From Owenia fusiformis (lineage: Eukaryota; Annelida; Polychaeta; Sabellida; Oweniidae), in the NCBI GenBank assembly GCA_903813345.2, contig CAIIXF020000387.1:1-17000 (forward strand): a stretch of DNA of 17,000 nt, in the 5' to 3' direction. Shown here one piece after another: positions 1 through 8,915 of this stretch. The position numbers and the translations under genes were made by a program. The notes beneath the pieces were generated by a model. That model did not search any database. It had not been told where the DNA came from and saw only the letters and a list, made by a program, of their open reading frames with translations. Every line of letters begins with the position of its first letter. Position 1 is the first letter of the stretch.

Positions 1-489
1 GGAACTGATACGAGTTCTATAGATAGTAAGAATATATTATAAATCTGTATAAAAGTTATTACTTAATGATATTCCACGGGATGTACAAAATATAATTTAA
101 GTAGTATATGTATATATAGATTATATTGACAGATAATATTCCCAGGCAGTTTCACTGGGTACAGGTTACATGCAAAGCAATGTATAAAAGAGTAACTTAC
201 TAGAATTTGTTTACGAAGTCGTTATCATATGTTAACGTTGTGTTCTTATCAAAACTAGAACATGATAGAAGCAGTTTCTGAATAATATATTTAATAATAT
301 AAAATATATTACACTACTGAACATCAAAACTAGTTATGGAAACAGGCTTTTAAGGCCGCATATTTTCGTGCTATAAAATACGAAATTATTTAAAAACTGA
401 TCAAGCTTGAAAAGCAGAGAATGTTTTACACGTTTAAGATATTTGTTATGGAAGGTTCCCGTACCTTTTTAAGTTTTATGTTTACCTAC
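1..489. other. AT-rich non-coding stretch
   Basis: No open frame, RNA gene or clean repeat is visible. Short matches to the motif of the neighbouring array occur near 270 ('gaagcagttt') and 413 ('aagcagagaa'), so this may be a more decayed edge of that array. Nothing else can be supported. Confidence 0.4.
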
Positions 490-769
490 TGTCAGAAGCA
501 GTACATGATATAAACCATTGTAGATAGAGCAACAGTATTTCTAAAGCAGTGTATGTTTCGCAATTAATATTTTTAAAATTGCTGAGAAGGCAATCTACTT
601 CCGAAGCAGTTCATATTTAACAATATATGAACTATGCAGTTTCGTTTAACTATTATATTATAATGCTTCCGAAGCAGTACATGATATAAATATTGTAGAA
701 AGCAATAGGCTTCTAAAGCATTGCTTGTAAATTGTTTCATATTATTTTAATTATGTGGATTCATTAACC

Positions 770-1328
770 TACATTCAAACATGACCGTGCTCTATTTGAA
801 TTTTTCAACCAATCAGAATGCAGCATAGCCAATATAGAACGTTCTCTAATTCTCCATAGATGCACGACCATGCTCTATTCAATCTGCAATTTGCATTGTT
901 TTGAGTGACGTCATCTCAGCTGCACATCTGGGGCTCTGTCCAGGGATAGCTGTTCTTTTTTACTCCCTCCGTAACTACTGCAACTATTTTATCAACACCC
1001 CATGTTTCATACACCGTATAAAATCTAAAACGGGGAGTAAAATAGAACAGCCCAAACAAATTCTAAAATTTTTCCGGCCGACTTCAGAATCTTGACAGCA
1101 TGCGTATTCTTCCTTCATGCCTGTTCGACAGACACGGCTTTTACTAATTTTTATGTTTGAATCGGAATAAATAATGATAGGCCATTCAATATGGTGAAAT
1201 TCAGCACTCGTTGGACAGAATGTTAGTACAAATGCACTCACCTTCGGTTCGTGCTTTGTACAACATTCTGTCCAACTCGTGCTGAATTTCACCATATTGA
1301 ATGGCCTATCATTATTTATTCCTTAAAT
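770..1328. mobile_element. Putative insertion (~555 bp) inside the repeat array
   Basis: The 115-bp spacing of the array is broken here. The cores at 671 and 1341 are 670 bp apart, which is one unit plus about 555 bp. Array sequence stops after 'attcattaacctac' (~771) and resumes at 'agtaatgcctccgaag' (~1329). The interior is unlike the array. It has direct repeats 'gaccgtgctctatt' (783) and 'gaccatgctctatt' (867), a CRE-like TGACGTCA at 906-913, and the long hairpin at its right end. No convincing terminal inverted repeat or target duplication was found. TTAA occurs near both junctions (764-767 and 1323-1326), but the adjoining bases do not form a TIR. The boundaries are approximate and the class is unknown. 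Confidence 0.45.
1164..1322. repeat. Long near-perfect hairpin with UUCG-type loop
   Basis: The left arm 1164-1237 and right arm 1251-1322 are reverse complements. The outer 44 bp (1164-1207 against 1279-1322) pair perfectly. The stem then continues through a 2-bp mismatch, a perfect 15-bp stretch ('gttggacagaatgtt') and 'gtacaaa'/'gcac' blocks with two single-base bulges. The turn at 1242-1247 reads C-TTCG-G, a known extra-stable tetraloop form. A transcript from either strand would fold into a stem of roughly 72 bp. It could be a small palindromic MITE, or a source of hairpin or small RNA. No promoter was identified. Confidence 0.85.
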
Positions 1329-1960
1329 AGTAATGCCTCCGAAGCAGTACATTATCTAAAGTTTGTAGAGAGCAATAGGCTTCTAAATCATTGCATATAA
1401 ATTGTTCCATATTATTTTAATTTTGTGAATTCATTAATCTATAATAGTAATGCTTCAGAAACAGTATCTGATAAAAATTAGCAACAAGCAACAGACTTCA
1501 GAATAAGTGCAAGATTTACCTTATATAAATTATTTATTCTTTCTGAAACGTACCGCAGTATCATGTTTGCCGAAATAATACATGATATAAAAATTTCTTA
1601 ATAGAGCGACAAAATTCCGAAACAATTTTTACATGAATGATCTATGTGGTTTCCATAACCTATTGTAGTATACATTATGCTTTCGAAGCAGTACATTATA
1701 TAAAAATCACCAACACGATTCAGAATCATTAAAGTTTTGCAATAGATCAATTATAGTAAGTATTTTGTATTGCCATGCTTCTAAAGCAGTATACTATTAT
1801 ATTATTTTATAAAAGCAGCATTTTTACGAAACAGTGCAGGTTTTTCAGCCAAAATTAGTTTTATAACTAATCATGCATCTGATGCAGAGCATTTTTCAAG
1901 ATATGCAATATGAGGTTTCCTAAACAGATTACAGTATCGTGCTTCCGAAGCAGTACATTA

Positions 1961-2302
1961 TTTTAAACAACGATGTACAAAATGGTTTCCGAAACCATCA
2001 TGACAATTTTTCCGAAAAATTGGTCGAGAGCATCTCCGAGATAGTTCTCAATATACAGGGTAGGAGGTGAGTTTAGAGATGTTTTGTAACATTAGACGGT
2101 ATGTAATGTTTTGTTTTCCCTCGTGTTCACCAATAAACGGGTCGCGCATAGCCATCCACATTGTATGAAAATGTGTTGTGTTGAAATGTGTTATAGTATG
2201 ACCGCCCGAGAGCGGTGAATGTGCATTAATTCATAACAGTGTCAGTGTGTACTAGTCATGTTTAAATTGGTGTATTGTTTTGCGATACTATATTTCATGC
2301 AG
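1961..2302. other. Non-coding stretch between array and foldback element
   Basis: No gene or long repeat is visible. One last degenerate motif ('tttccgaaaccatcatgac') lies near 1986, and a weak 5-bp-stem hairpin ('accgcccgagagcggt') near 2200. The stretch ends at the TA dinucleotide that flanks the next transposable element. Confidence 0.4.
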
Positions 2303-2304
2303 TA

Positions 2305-2329
2305 CTGGATAAGCGTGGTGTAAAAGTGG
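2305..2329 (+). repeat. Left TIR of foldback element
   Basis: The 25-bp terminus beginning CTGGATAAGCGTGGTG matches the reverse complement of 5590-5614 at 24 of 25 positions. TA precedes it at 2303-2304. Beyond the 25 bp the match continues with mismatches ('gcaaatttctctt.atgtagg', 'tctacattgattctgaaaat'). Confidence 0.8.
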
Positions 2330-2639
2330 CCTTGAAAAATAGCAAATTTCTCTTTATGTAGGTAATTTGTGGTTTATGATTCTACATTGATTCTGAAAAT
2401 ATTGGTGTCTAGTTTTTCAGCGTTTTGGAAATATTCAGATTTATACCCCCCTTGTTTGATTTTGAGGGGGGTACTAGGAAAGCCATGTAAAATTCCTAGA
2501 ATATACAACCAATCATCTTGATATTTACAGGTAATCATCTACTTATTATGTCCTGCAAAAGTCATAAGTTTCATCAAAGTAAGTCAACTGGGTGCTATGA
2601 AAACGGAGATCATATGTCAACAAGTACACATTTTCGTCA

Positions 2640-2870
2640 AAATGTAAGACACCCCATGAGACAAAACACATATTATTTTCATGAATTTGGGAAGAAACAC
2701 CATGAAAACATTTTAGAAAACTTATTCAGAGTATGTTTGATAATATTAAATCAACTGCTGTTTTATCTTATCCACACAGTGAAAACTATTGCTCATGATT
2801 ATATGGCAATGCAAATAAATTTTGAAAGAGGACGTGGCACTTTTCCAAAGAATTCTTAATCTGTGTCCGA
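2640..2870 (+). repeat. Repeat block B, left outer copy
   Basis: This block runs from 'aatgtaagacaccccatgag' to about 'ccaaagaattctt'. It is repeated in inverse orientation at about 5060-5275, and in shorter, more diverged form at about 3525-3695 (direct) and 4150-4250 (inverse). It contains a short open frame that is also open in the right outer copy, but most differences between the two change the encoded residue, so it is treated as non-coding repeat. Confidence 0.65.
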
Positions 2871-3023
2871 ATTTTTGTAGAAAATAAATAACCAATTGTC
2901 CTGATATTCACAGATATTATTCACATTATTATGTTTGACTATCATGGAAAGTTTCATCAGTGTTGGTTTACTGGTTACTAATAGTATGCAGATTTATACC
3001 CCCTTGGTATAATTTTAAAGGGG

Positions 3024-3520
3024 GTACAATGAAAGCCATCTATAATTCCTAGAATATACAGCCAATAATCTTGATATTTACAGGTCATCATCTACATATC
3101 ATGTCTTACAACCATGACAATTTTCATCAATGTGTAACAATTGGTTGCTATGGTAACATAAATCATTTTTTCAAAAGTACCCATTAAGGGAGGTACTATG
3201 AAAGCCATATATAATTCCTAGAATATCTAACCAATCATCTTGTTATTGACAGATATTTATCTACTTACCATGTTCTTACACTATGACAACTTTCATAAAT
3301 GTGGGGCAAATGGTTGCTATGGTAACATAAATCATTTGTTAAAAAGTACACATTAGGGCGTACTATGCAAGCCATATATAATTCCTTTAATATCAAAGCA
3401 ATCATTATGATATTTACCGACAATCTACTACTTATCATGTCCTACCATTATGACAAGTTTCATCAATGTGAGTCAAATGTGGGTAGAAATCTATTTGTTA
3501 AAAAAGTACACATTTCGTAA
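3024..3520 (+). repeat. Tandem ~167-bp units, left arm
   Basis: Three consecutive units start at GTAC at 3024, 3193 and 3360. Each reads roughly 'gtactatgaaagccat', 'aattcctagaatat', 'ccaatcatcttgatattta', 'atcatctacttatcatgt', 'atgacaa.tttcatcaatgt', 'ggttgctatggtaacataa' and 'gttaaaaagtacacatta', ending in a G-rich run before the next GTAC. A further unit lies outside block B at about 2471-2620, and a partial one at about 2880-3023. Confidence 0.75.
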
Positions 3521-3524
3521 AGGT

Positions 3525-3695
3525 TTTAAGACTCACCCTAAGACATTGAAAATGTTCACCAAATTGGGAGGAATTAGCATGAAAACATTTTAGAAAACCT
3601 ATTTTGAGTATGTCTGATAATATTTAATCAATGGATATTTCATCTGGGCCATTCGATGCATTGTATTTGCTTATGATAATAAAACTATGCAGAAT
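3525..3695 (+). repeat. Repeat block B, left inner copy
   Basis: 'aaattgggaggaattagcat', 'gaaaacattttagaaaacct' and 'gtctgataatatttaatcaa' match the block at 2690-2750, and the similarity runs on weakly to 'aaactatgcag'. This shows that the B block, as well as the 165-bp unit, was duplicated within an arm. Confidence 0.55.
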
Positions 3696-3746
3696 GCGGC
3701 TGTCACACTATGCGTGGGGACATAGTAAATTATGAGCTGATCTCAG

Positions 3747-3912
3747 TTAGTCATCTTTTATATCATTTGCCTCAAAATCCTCATTAATAGATATTTCAAT
3801 GTCTACTTCTGCCAAAGCATCCGTTGCAATCTTTATGTGACTATATGTCTATGAGATCATCAGGTGGAATGGGTTGGTCTGGCCAATTTGGCTCTACTTT
3901 GCCTTCAACAAG
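3747..3912 (-). pseudogene. Decayed coding fragment in foldback-element centre
   Basis: On the minus strand, two adjacent open stretches in different frames look protein-like. 3912-3841 reads through 'NWPDQPIPPDDLIDI' to a stop at 3843-3841. 3848-3747 reads through 'IATDALAEVDIEISINEDFE' to an acidic end 'NDIKDD' and a stop at 3749-3747. They overlap by a few bases with a one-base frame change, as if one frameshift split a single acidic C-terminus. A stop lies just upstream at 3915-3913. I do not recognise the family. It may be the remnant of a transposase C-terminus or of a captured host exon. Being the unique centre of a non-autonomous element supports cargo or remnant status. The coding interpretation is tentative. 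Confidence 0.3.
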
Positions 3913-4257
3913 TTGTCACGTCACTTGTAATAAACAAACTAAAAGATATATACAACTACGAGTAAAAGTAAACACCCAATTAAAAACACTGGAAATGCTT
4001 CTTAATGAATTCTAAAAACAACGAACAGTTGAAAAAACAGCAGACATTAAAAAGTTGAGAACAAGAGCATGTATTACTCTGAGTATAAAACACGTCCGTT
4101 GATGACCAGTGATGGCAATAAAACGTCCACTGTTGTGATTGATGAGATGTGATAAGTTTTATGAAATGTTTTCATGCTTATTTCTCCCAAAATGATGAAC
4201 ATATCATGTGCTTAATGTCAAAGGTTGCATGAGTCTTACATTTTTACGAAAATGTGT

Positions 4258-4895
4258 ACTCTTTTATGATTTATGTTACCATACATCCAAATTACCAACA
4301 TTGATGGCACTTGTTATACTGGTAGGACATGTAGACGGATGATTACCCGTAAATATCAAGATGATTGGTTGAATATTCTAGGAATTATACATGGCTTTCA
4401 TAGTACCCCCTTAATGTGCACTTTTTAACAAATTATTTATGTTACCATAGCAACCAATAGACCAACATTGATGGGGCTCTTGTCATACTGGTAGGACATG
4501 ATAAGCAGATGATTACCTGTAAATATCAAGATGATTGATTGAATATTCTGGGAACTATACATAGCACCCCCTTAATGTGCACTTTTTAACAAATGATTAC
4601 TGTTACCATAGCAACCAATTGACCAACATTGATGGCACTTGTCATACTGGTAGGACATAAGCAGATGATTACACATAAATATCAAGATGATTGATTAAAT
4701 ATTCTTGGAATTATACATAGTACCTCCTTAATGTGTCCCTTTTAATAAATTATTTCTGTTACCATATCTACCAATTGTTACACATAAATGAGACTTGTCA
4801 TAGTGGTAGTGCATTATAAGTAGATGATTACCTGTAAATATCAAGATGATTGGCTGTATATTCTAGGAATTATAGATGACTTTCATTGTACCCCC
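4258..4895 (-). repeat. Tandem ~160-bp units, right arm (inverted)
   Basis: Units in reverse orientation have their GTAC (or degenerate) junctions at 4403, 4564, 4720 and 4888, so periods are about 161, 156 and 168 bp. Recurring pieces include 'gttaccatagcaaccaat', 'cttgtcatactggtaggaca', 'gatgattacctgtaaatatc' and 'aagatgattg'. They correspond to the left-arm units. Junctions and unit lengths differ between arms, so units have been gained, lost or altered independently. Confidence 0.75.
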
Positions 4896-5009
4896 CTTAA
4901 AATCATACCAATGGGGTATAAATCTGCATACCATAGTAACCAGTAATCCAACACTGATGAAATTTTGCATGATAGTCAAACATAATGATGTGAATAATAT
5001 ATGTTAATT

Positions 5010-5275
5010 TCAGGACAAATGGTTATTTATTTTCTTCAACAAGTTGAACACAAATAAAGAATTCTTTGGAAAAGTGCCACGTCCCCTTTCTAAATTTACT
5101 TCCATTGCCATATAATCATCAGCAATAGATTCCACTTTGTTGATAATATAAAACAGCAGTAGATTGAATATCAAACATACTCTGAATAAGTTTTCTAAAA
5201 TGGTTTCATGGTGATTACTCCCAATTTCATGAAAATAATATGTGTTTTGTCTCATGGGGTATCTTACAGTTTGAC
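5010..5275 (-). repeat. Repeat block B, right outer copy (inverted)
   Basis: Inverse counterpart of 2640-2870. Shared pieces on the minus strand include 'catgagacaaaacacatatt', 'gaaaacttattcagagtatg' and 'gacgtggcacttttccaaag'. A 3-bp indel separates the copies. The minus-strand frame from 5255 stays open for 81 codons, but its differences from the left copy are mostly residue-changing. Confidence 0.65.
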
Positions 5276-5442
5276 GAAAATTTGTACTTTTTTAACATAC
5301 AATCTCCATTTCCATAGTAACCAGTTGATCAACTTTTATGAAACTTGTCATAGGGGTAGGACATGATAAGTACATGATTACCTGGAAAAATCAAGATATG
5401 ATTGGCTATATATTCTAGGAATTATGTATGCCTGTCCTAGTA

Positions 5443-5454
5443 CCCCCCCCCCCC
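5443..5454 (+). repeat. Poly-C run
   Basis: Twelve consecutive C residues sit at the G/C-rich junction of the outermost right-arm unit. The equivalent left-arm position (about 2465-2470) has six G. It is a length-variable homopolymer and a likely site of sequencing or assembly error. Confidence 0.8.
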
Positions 5455-5589
5455 TTAAAATTACACCAGGGGGGTAAAAATCTGCATATTCCAAGACGCT
5501 GAAAAACTAGACACCAATATTTTCAGAATCAATGTAGAATAATAAACCACAAACATCCTACATGAAGAGAAATTTGCCACGTTTCAAAA

Positions 5590-5614
5590 CCACTTTTACA
5601 CCACGCTCATCCAG
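5590..5614 (-). repeat. Right TIR of foldback element
   Basis: Reverse complement of the left terminus with one substitution (A to G at the seventh base). It is followed by TA at 5615-5616. Left and right flanks stop matching exactly here ('catgcag' on the left, 'agatttt' on the right), which fixes the element end. Confidence 0.8.
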
Positions 5615-5741
5615 TAAGATTTTCTATTAGTATTTTCTTTTTAGCTACGATCGGTTTTGAAAATATATATTTAACTTATATTGCAATGGTAAATAAACAA
5701 ATTGCAGGAAGATCGGAAGTCTGTTTAGGTAGCATATGACC

Positions 5742-5823
5742 CTGTTTATTTTTTTGTAAAACTACTCAGTGTAAATTACGATTTCTCTGCACCCTGATGT
5801 CAAATCAAGATCATTCGAGTATA
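5742..5823 (+). repeat. Dispersed repeat, copy 1 (inverse of 7483-7562)
   Basis: The piece 'attacgatttctctgca.cc', 'tgatgtc.aatcaagatc', 'attcgagtat' matches the reverse complement of 7483-7562 with two substitutions in the ~46-bp core. A weaker match continues outward to 'tgtttattttttt'. Sequence inside and outside the pair is not shared. The two copies may be the (sub)terminal repeats of a ~1.8-kb element, or two separate insertions. Confidence 0.6.
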
Positions 5824-6913
5824 AAAGTGTTCCTGACACGTTTAGGCATCCGGGAAAACAAAAAGGTGTGATATTCTTTCAAAACTGTTTATAATAACTA
5901 TTTACAATAAATAGTACCGTGGGTACTGGGCTCACATGGTGTTGCTCAAAAATGAATGACGGCTGAAATAGCAGAAAATAAAAATAAAAAGATATAATTT
6001 TTTGCCGATTTTTTGTAACAAAATGATTTCATACAACTACTCTTTACAATGACATCGCTTTTTACAATGCAGGACACCTGAAATTATTTGTAAAGCTAGG
6101 AAATGGGCCAAAAGTGAATTTGCGAGACAAAAATGGCGACCATTTTGAAAATAAGCAAATTTTTCAATCAGGAGTCATACTGATTACATATTTTTGGCAT
6201 TCATAAGAAACATAACCTCAAACTCATAGCTTAGAAATCTAAATCATATATTTAAAATAATGTTGTATTATTTTCTGATGCATTGTGTACTCCAAATTGT
6301 GAAAAATTGGGATTTTATTTTTTGGGTAATTTTTTTACCTCTGTTAGTGACAGGCATAATTCAGCCTAAAATCCTGAAGTATATTAAACGGTTATCATAA
6401 AAATTATTAGGGAACATATGTACTGTAGGTATGTTAATGTCAGGTCAAATATCGCTGCTCTATAGTGTGCTCCAGCTCCTTTATTAGACGTCCTGGAGAT
6501 TTCATACCATGGACTATACCCCTCTACCTGCTTAATAAGGCAGTCTATTTTCAAATAAAACCTTAGCCAAGTAGATTAGAGTCTCTGGAACACTTTTGTA
6601 AATAGTTTTTACAAGAAATTTTGTTTGCGTATCTCAAAGGAAGAGGTGCGATTATTGGCAATTACCCACATGGTCAAAATGAATAAGTCTTAGGTGTAAC
6701 ATGAAGAATAGAATTCCATATAACTCTTTGGAAAATAATAAAGTGCTCGGGCACACATAGGCTGAGGTAGGGGTCATTTAGGTCAGTAAGGTTGTATTGA
6801 CTTACATGGGGCTGTGCATCATTGATCATTGACTTAACATGAGGATATCAGCAGATCCCAATAGAGGCCATTGGTTTGGAACCATTGATTATCACAAAAC
6901 TACTAAAATACAC
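5824..6913. other. Non-coding stretch, no recognised feature
   Basis: AT-rich sequence with frequent stops in all frames. There is no tRNA-like cloverleaf, long repeat or domain-like peptide. It lies between the two inverse copies of the 80-bp repeat and may be the interior of a non-autonomous element. Confidence 0.4.
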
Positions 6914-7008
6914 TATGACCTGAATCGATTGCAAACTTAATAATTTCACAAAAATGTTTTATCTCATCAAATGTGCAAATATGAAGTTTGCAATCGATTC
7001 AGGTCATA
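6914..7008. repeat. Perfect 25-bp inverted repeat, 45-bp loop
   Basis: 6914-6938 ('tatgacctgaatcgattgca' and on) is the exact reverse complement of 6984-7008. The loop is AT-rich. The match stops abruptly at both ends. It could form a hairpin in RNA, or be the TIR pair of a 95-bp miniature element. No target duplication is evident. Confidence 0.8.
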
Positions 7009-7482
7009 CTTTAAATTAAAAGATTGTACATTTTTCATCATTTTCCCCCTGCAAAATGGCTCTAGAAAAATGATCCAAAAACAACTTTTACACTAATCAA
7101 ATATCATACAAGTTTGTAAAACCAAAGATTATACTATTATATTTCATTATTTAGTAACATATTTGGTTAAGATGTAGGGATGCGTAGAATGCAAATGGAT
7201 GTTTGATAGACATAAAAATACTTCCTGGTTTGGAATCAATGACCCTACACTTCATGATTGAATTTTGACCCTAATAAGTGGCCTATACATCAATGCAGTG
7301 CTGAATATAGGTAAACAATATACTAGTGTGCATATATATGTAATAATAAAGGCAGTATACTCATTTTGAAAAATGAGGTGAATTAATTTTTTCCATGGGG
7401 AGATCATAATGGAGAGCGCCCTACTTCCTTTTGTCTTTCTGATTTCAGTCATGAATTACGTCAATATAGCGTGCAAACGTAG
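7009..7482. other. Non-coding stretch, no recognised feature
   Basis: AT-rich. The longest open frame (minus strand, 7452-7252, 66 codons) has no recognisable motif or codon signal. No RNA gene or repeat unit is seen. Confidence 0.4.
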
Positions 7483-7562
7483 ATACTCGAATGATCTTGA
7501 TTGGACATCAGGATGCAGAGAAATCGTAATCTTATCGAGTGGCTCCACGAAAAAATAAACAA
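7483..7562 (-). repeat. Dispersed repeat, copy 2 (inverse of 5742-5823)
   Basis: Inverse partner of the copy at 5742. The best-conserved part is 7483-7530, from 'atactcgaatgatcttgatt' to 'gcagagaaatcgtaat'. Similarity fades toward 'aaaaaataaacaagg'. Confidence 0.6.
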
Positions 7563-8910
7563 GGTTTTGAGCCACGCTGTAAGGGTTAATAGTCAATACG
7601 CAGAACTAATCTCATATTTGTACAGTGTAGATTAAAAGATGTCGCCTTAGATTTCTGCTCTTAATATTCATACAAGTGATGGTCTTTTACATGCTACACC
7701 TGCTGCCATCTTTTCATCACCAAAGAAGCTTAATTGATCATGTCATTGATGATGATTGATTGATGATGTCATTTTCAAAATCAACAAAAATTAAACAATC
7801 AGTATGGTTCATATTTTAGGATTATGAAAGCAGACAATTATCCCAGAGGACCATAATTTCTGTTCTAACATCACTCATTTGTTAAATTTGCTTCTTCCGG
7901 CAAATGTAGCCATGATCGATTCCCTGGAAATTCTTAAGAAGGAGGCAGGGAGTGTGATGCTTTCGTATTAAGTGATGACGATTTTAAACAGATTTTAGAA
8001 ATTTTAATGCTCATTCACACTACAAGTGTACATGTATATACACCGCACGCAATCAAGCACACGAAATAACCTCAAGAGGAGTCTGTACTGTAATAGAAGA
8101 AGATTTTTAACTGTTTGTGTATTGAGAGTTATTCGTAGCCTGCACATGAGCAATTCTCGAAATCGTTGTTCCCTCTTCAAAAGAGGAGACGAGAAAATCT
8201 TTCCTTATAAGGTCAAAATATTTCCCATGATGCAGTTCGTTGTATTGATTCATAGCGTGGCGAAAACGATGATTGAAAAGTGAGAAAATATTCCGGAAGA
8301 GAAGGTCACGTGATCAGTTGACTAGTCGCCATTTTGGAAAAAACAATTCCATTCGACTTTCAATACTTTCCTGACAATCTTACCGCACTACAAACTGCAA
8401 CATCGATGCAACAACTGAATAAAAGTATTCATCTTCAAATTACATCATAGATTTTCGTTGAAAACCCACAAACAACTGAGCAGTAGACCAAAGAAGACGC
8501 GTCGCTATTATCTAGGTCAATCTGGTCAGTGGTCCGAAAGCAAATCTATAATACTCGTTTCCAAATTTTGTTGGTCATTTTACAATCTTTTATTTTTTAA
8601 ACTCGGTATACTGACTATTAAAGCAATGACAACGAAGAATACTTCCGATGGTGTCATTGTTTTATTTAGCGTGCGGGTGTAAAAACAAAATTGCGTAATT
8701 AGTTTGATTTAGAACTTTCGGGTCAAGCAAATAGCTACGCGAAATGCATAGTGGGAAAATATTGACCAATCAAATGTTGTCCTAAAGAGTGCTTTTTCAG
8801 TACATATTTGCGAACGTTCTGATTCAAAGAGCGAACCGCGAAAGGGAGAATTGCAGCAAAATATTATCATTTACTATCAATTATAACGAATGGACACAAT
8901 AATCAATGCA
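7563..8910. other. Non-coding stretch left of the LTR element
   Basis: No supported gene. Positions 7740-7772 are low-complexity (TGAT-rich). At about 8308-8336 a CACGTG E-box ('ggtcacgtgat') lies near 'cgccattttgg', which matches the YY1 core GCCAT, and a CCAAT-type box ('gaccaatcaa') lies near 8763. These could mark a diverged promoter, but no first exon or start codon context follows. The open frames at 8026-8283 and 8458-8682 show no recognisable protein features. Confidence 0.35.
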
Positions 8911-8915
8911 GTAAC
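8911..8915. repeat. Target-site duplication (left), GTAAC
   Basis: GTAAC directly precedes the left LTR and recurs at 14223-14227 directly after the right LTR. A 5-bp duplication is typical of Ty3/gypsy integration. Confidence 0.92.

Larger units (their letters stand above)
490..1960. repeat. Degenerate direct-repeat array, ~115-bp spacing
   Basis: The motif 'ccgaagcagtacat' or a close variant recurs at about 495, 603, 671, 1341, 1456, 1571, 1685, 1783, 1828 and 1947. Spacing is often 108-119 bp. The strongest pair is 666-775 against 1336-1440: it shares the core, then 'agcaataggcttctaaa', then 'attgtt.catattatttta' and 'attcattaa'. Conserved text precedes the core too ('ggtttcc.aaa....ttacagtat.gtgcttccgaag' at about 1912 has counterparts near 1655 and 640). 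Copies differ by substitutions and small indels, so the array is old. It is non-coding. It could be an old satellite or the internal repeats of a decayed transposon; no ends were found. Confidence 0.6.
2305..5614. mobile_element. Compound foldback TIR element, non-autonomous
   Basis: This 3310-bp element starts CTGGATAAGCGTGG and ends with its reverse complement (one mismatch in 25 bp). It is flanked by TA on both sides (2303-2304 and 5615-5616), which is compatible with the TA target preference of Tc1/mariner-type transposition. Similarity between the arms continues inward for well over 1 kb (about 2305-3695 against 4150-5614), with many substitutions and indels. In each arm the order is TIR, one ~165-bp unit, a second repeat block (B), a partial unit, about three ~165-bp units, then a shorter copy of B. 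The unique centre is about 3696-4150. No intact transposase is present, so mobilisation in trans is inferred. The arms are diverged, so this is not a recent palindrome or assembly mirror. The superfamily assignment is tentative. Confidence 0.75.

Noticed and set aside
984-1295. 103-codon minus-strand open frame
   Set aside because: It runs through the long hairpin and into the repeat array. The composition is cysteine-rich and random-looking, and no start context or homology is recognisable.
764-1326. piggyBac-like TTAA target duplication around the insertion
   Set aside because: TTAA is present near both junctions, but the adjacent bases do not form an inverted repeat, and TTAA is frequent in AT-rich DNA.
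2518-2859. 113-codon plus-strand open frame, related to the 81-codon minus-strand frame at 5255-5010
   Set aside because: Both lie in block B of the foldback arms. The shared frame survives a 3-bp indel, but most substitutions between the copies change the residue, with no sign of selection for a protein and no recognisable domain.
3824-4015. 63-codon plus-strand frame in the foldback centre
   Set aside because: It lies antisense to the more protein-like minus-strand fragment and has no recognisable motif.
4050-4140. Minus-strand 'RFIAITGH' resembling the box II histidine region of tyrosine recombinases
   Set aside because: No flanking arginine or tyrosine motifs are found in the same or adjacent frames. 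A single short match is not enough.
2471-4895. CRISPR-like regular repeats
   Set aside because: Units are ~165 bp and diverge throughout, without short identical repeats or unique spacers. They are arms of a eukaryotic transposable element.
8026-8682. Two plus-strand open frames of 85 and 74 codons
   Set aside because: They show no domain, no signal peptide and no conserved motif. Such lengths are expected by chance in a 17-kb window.
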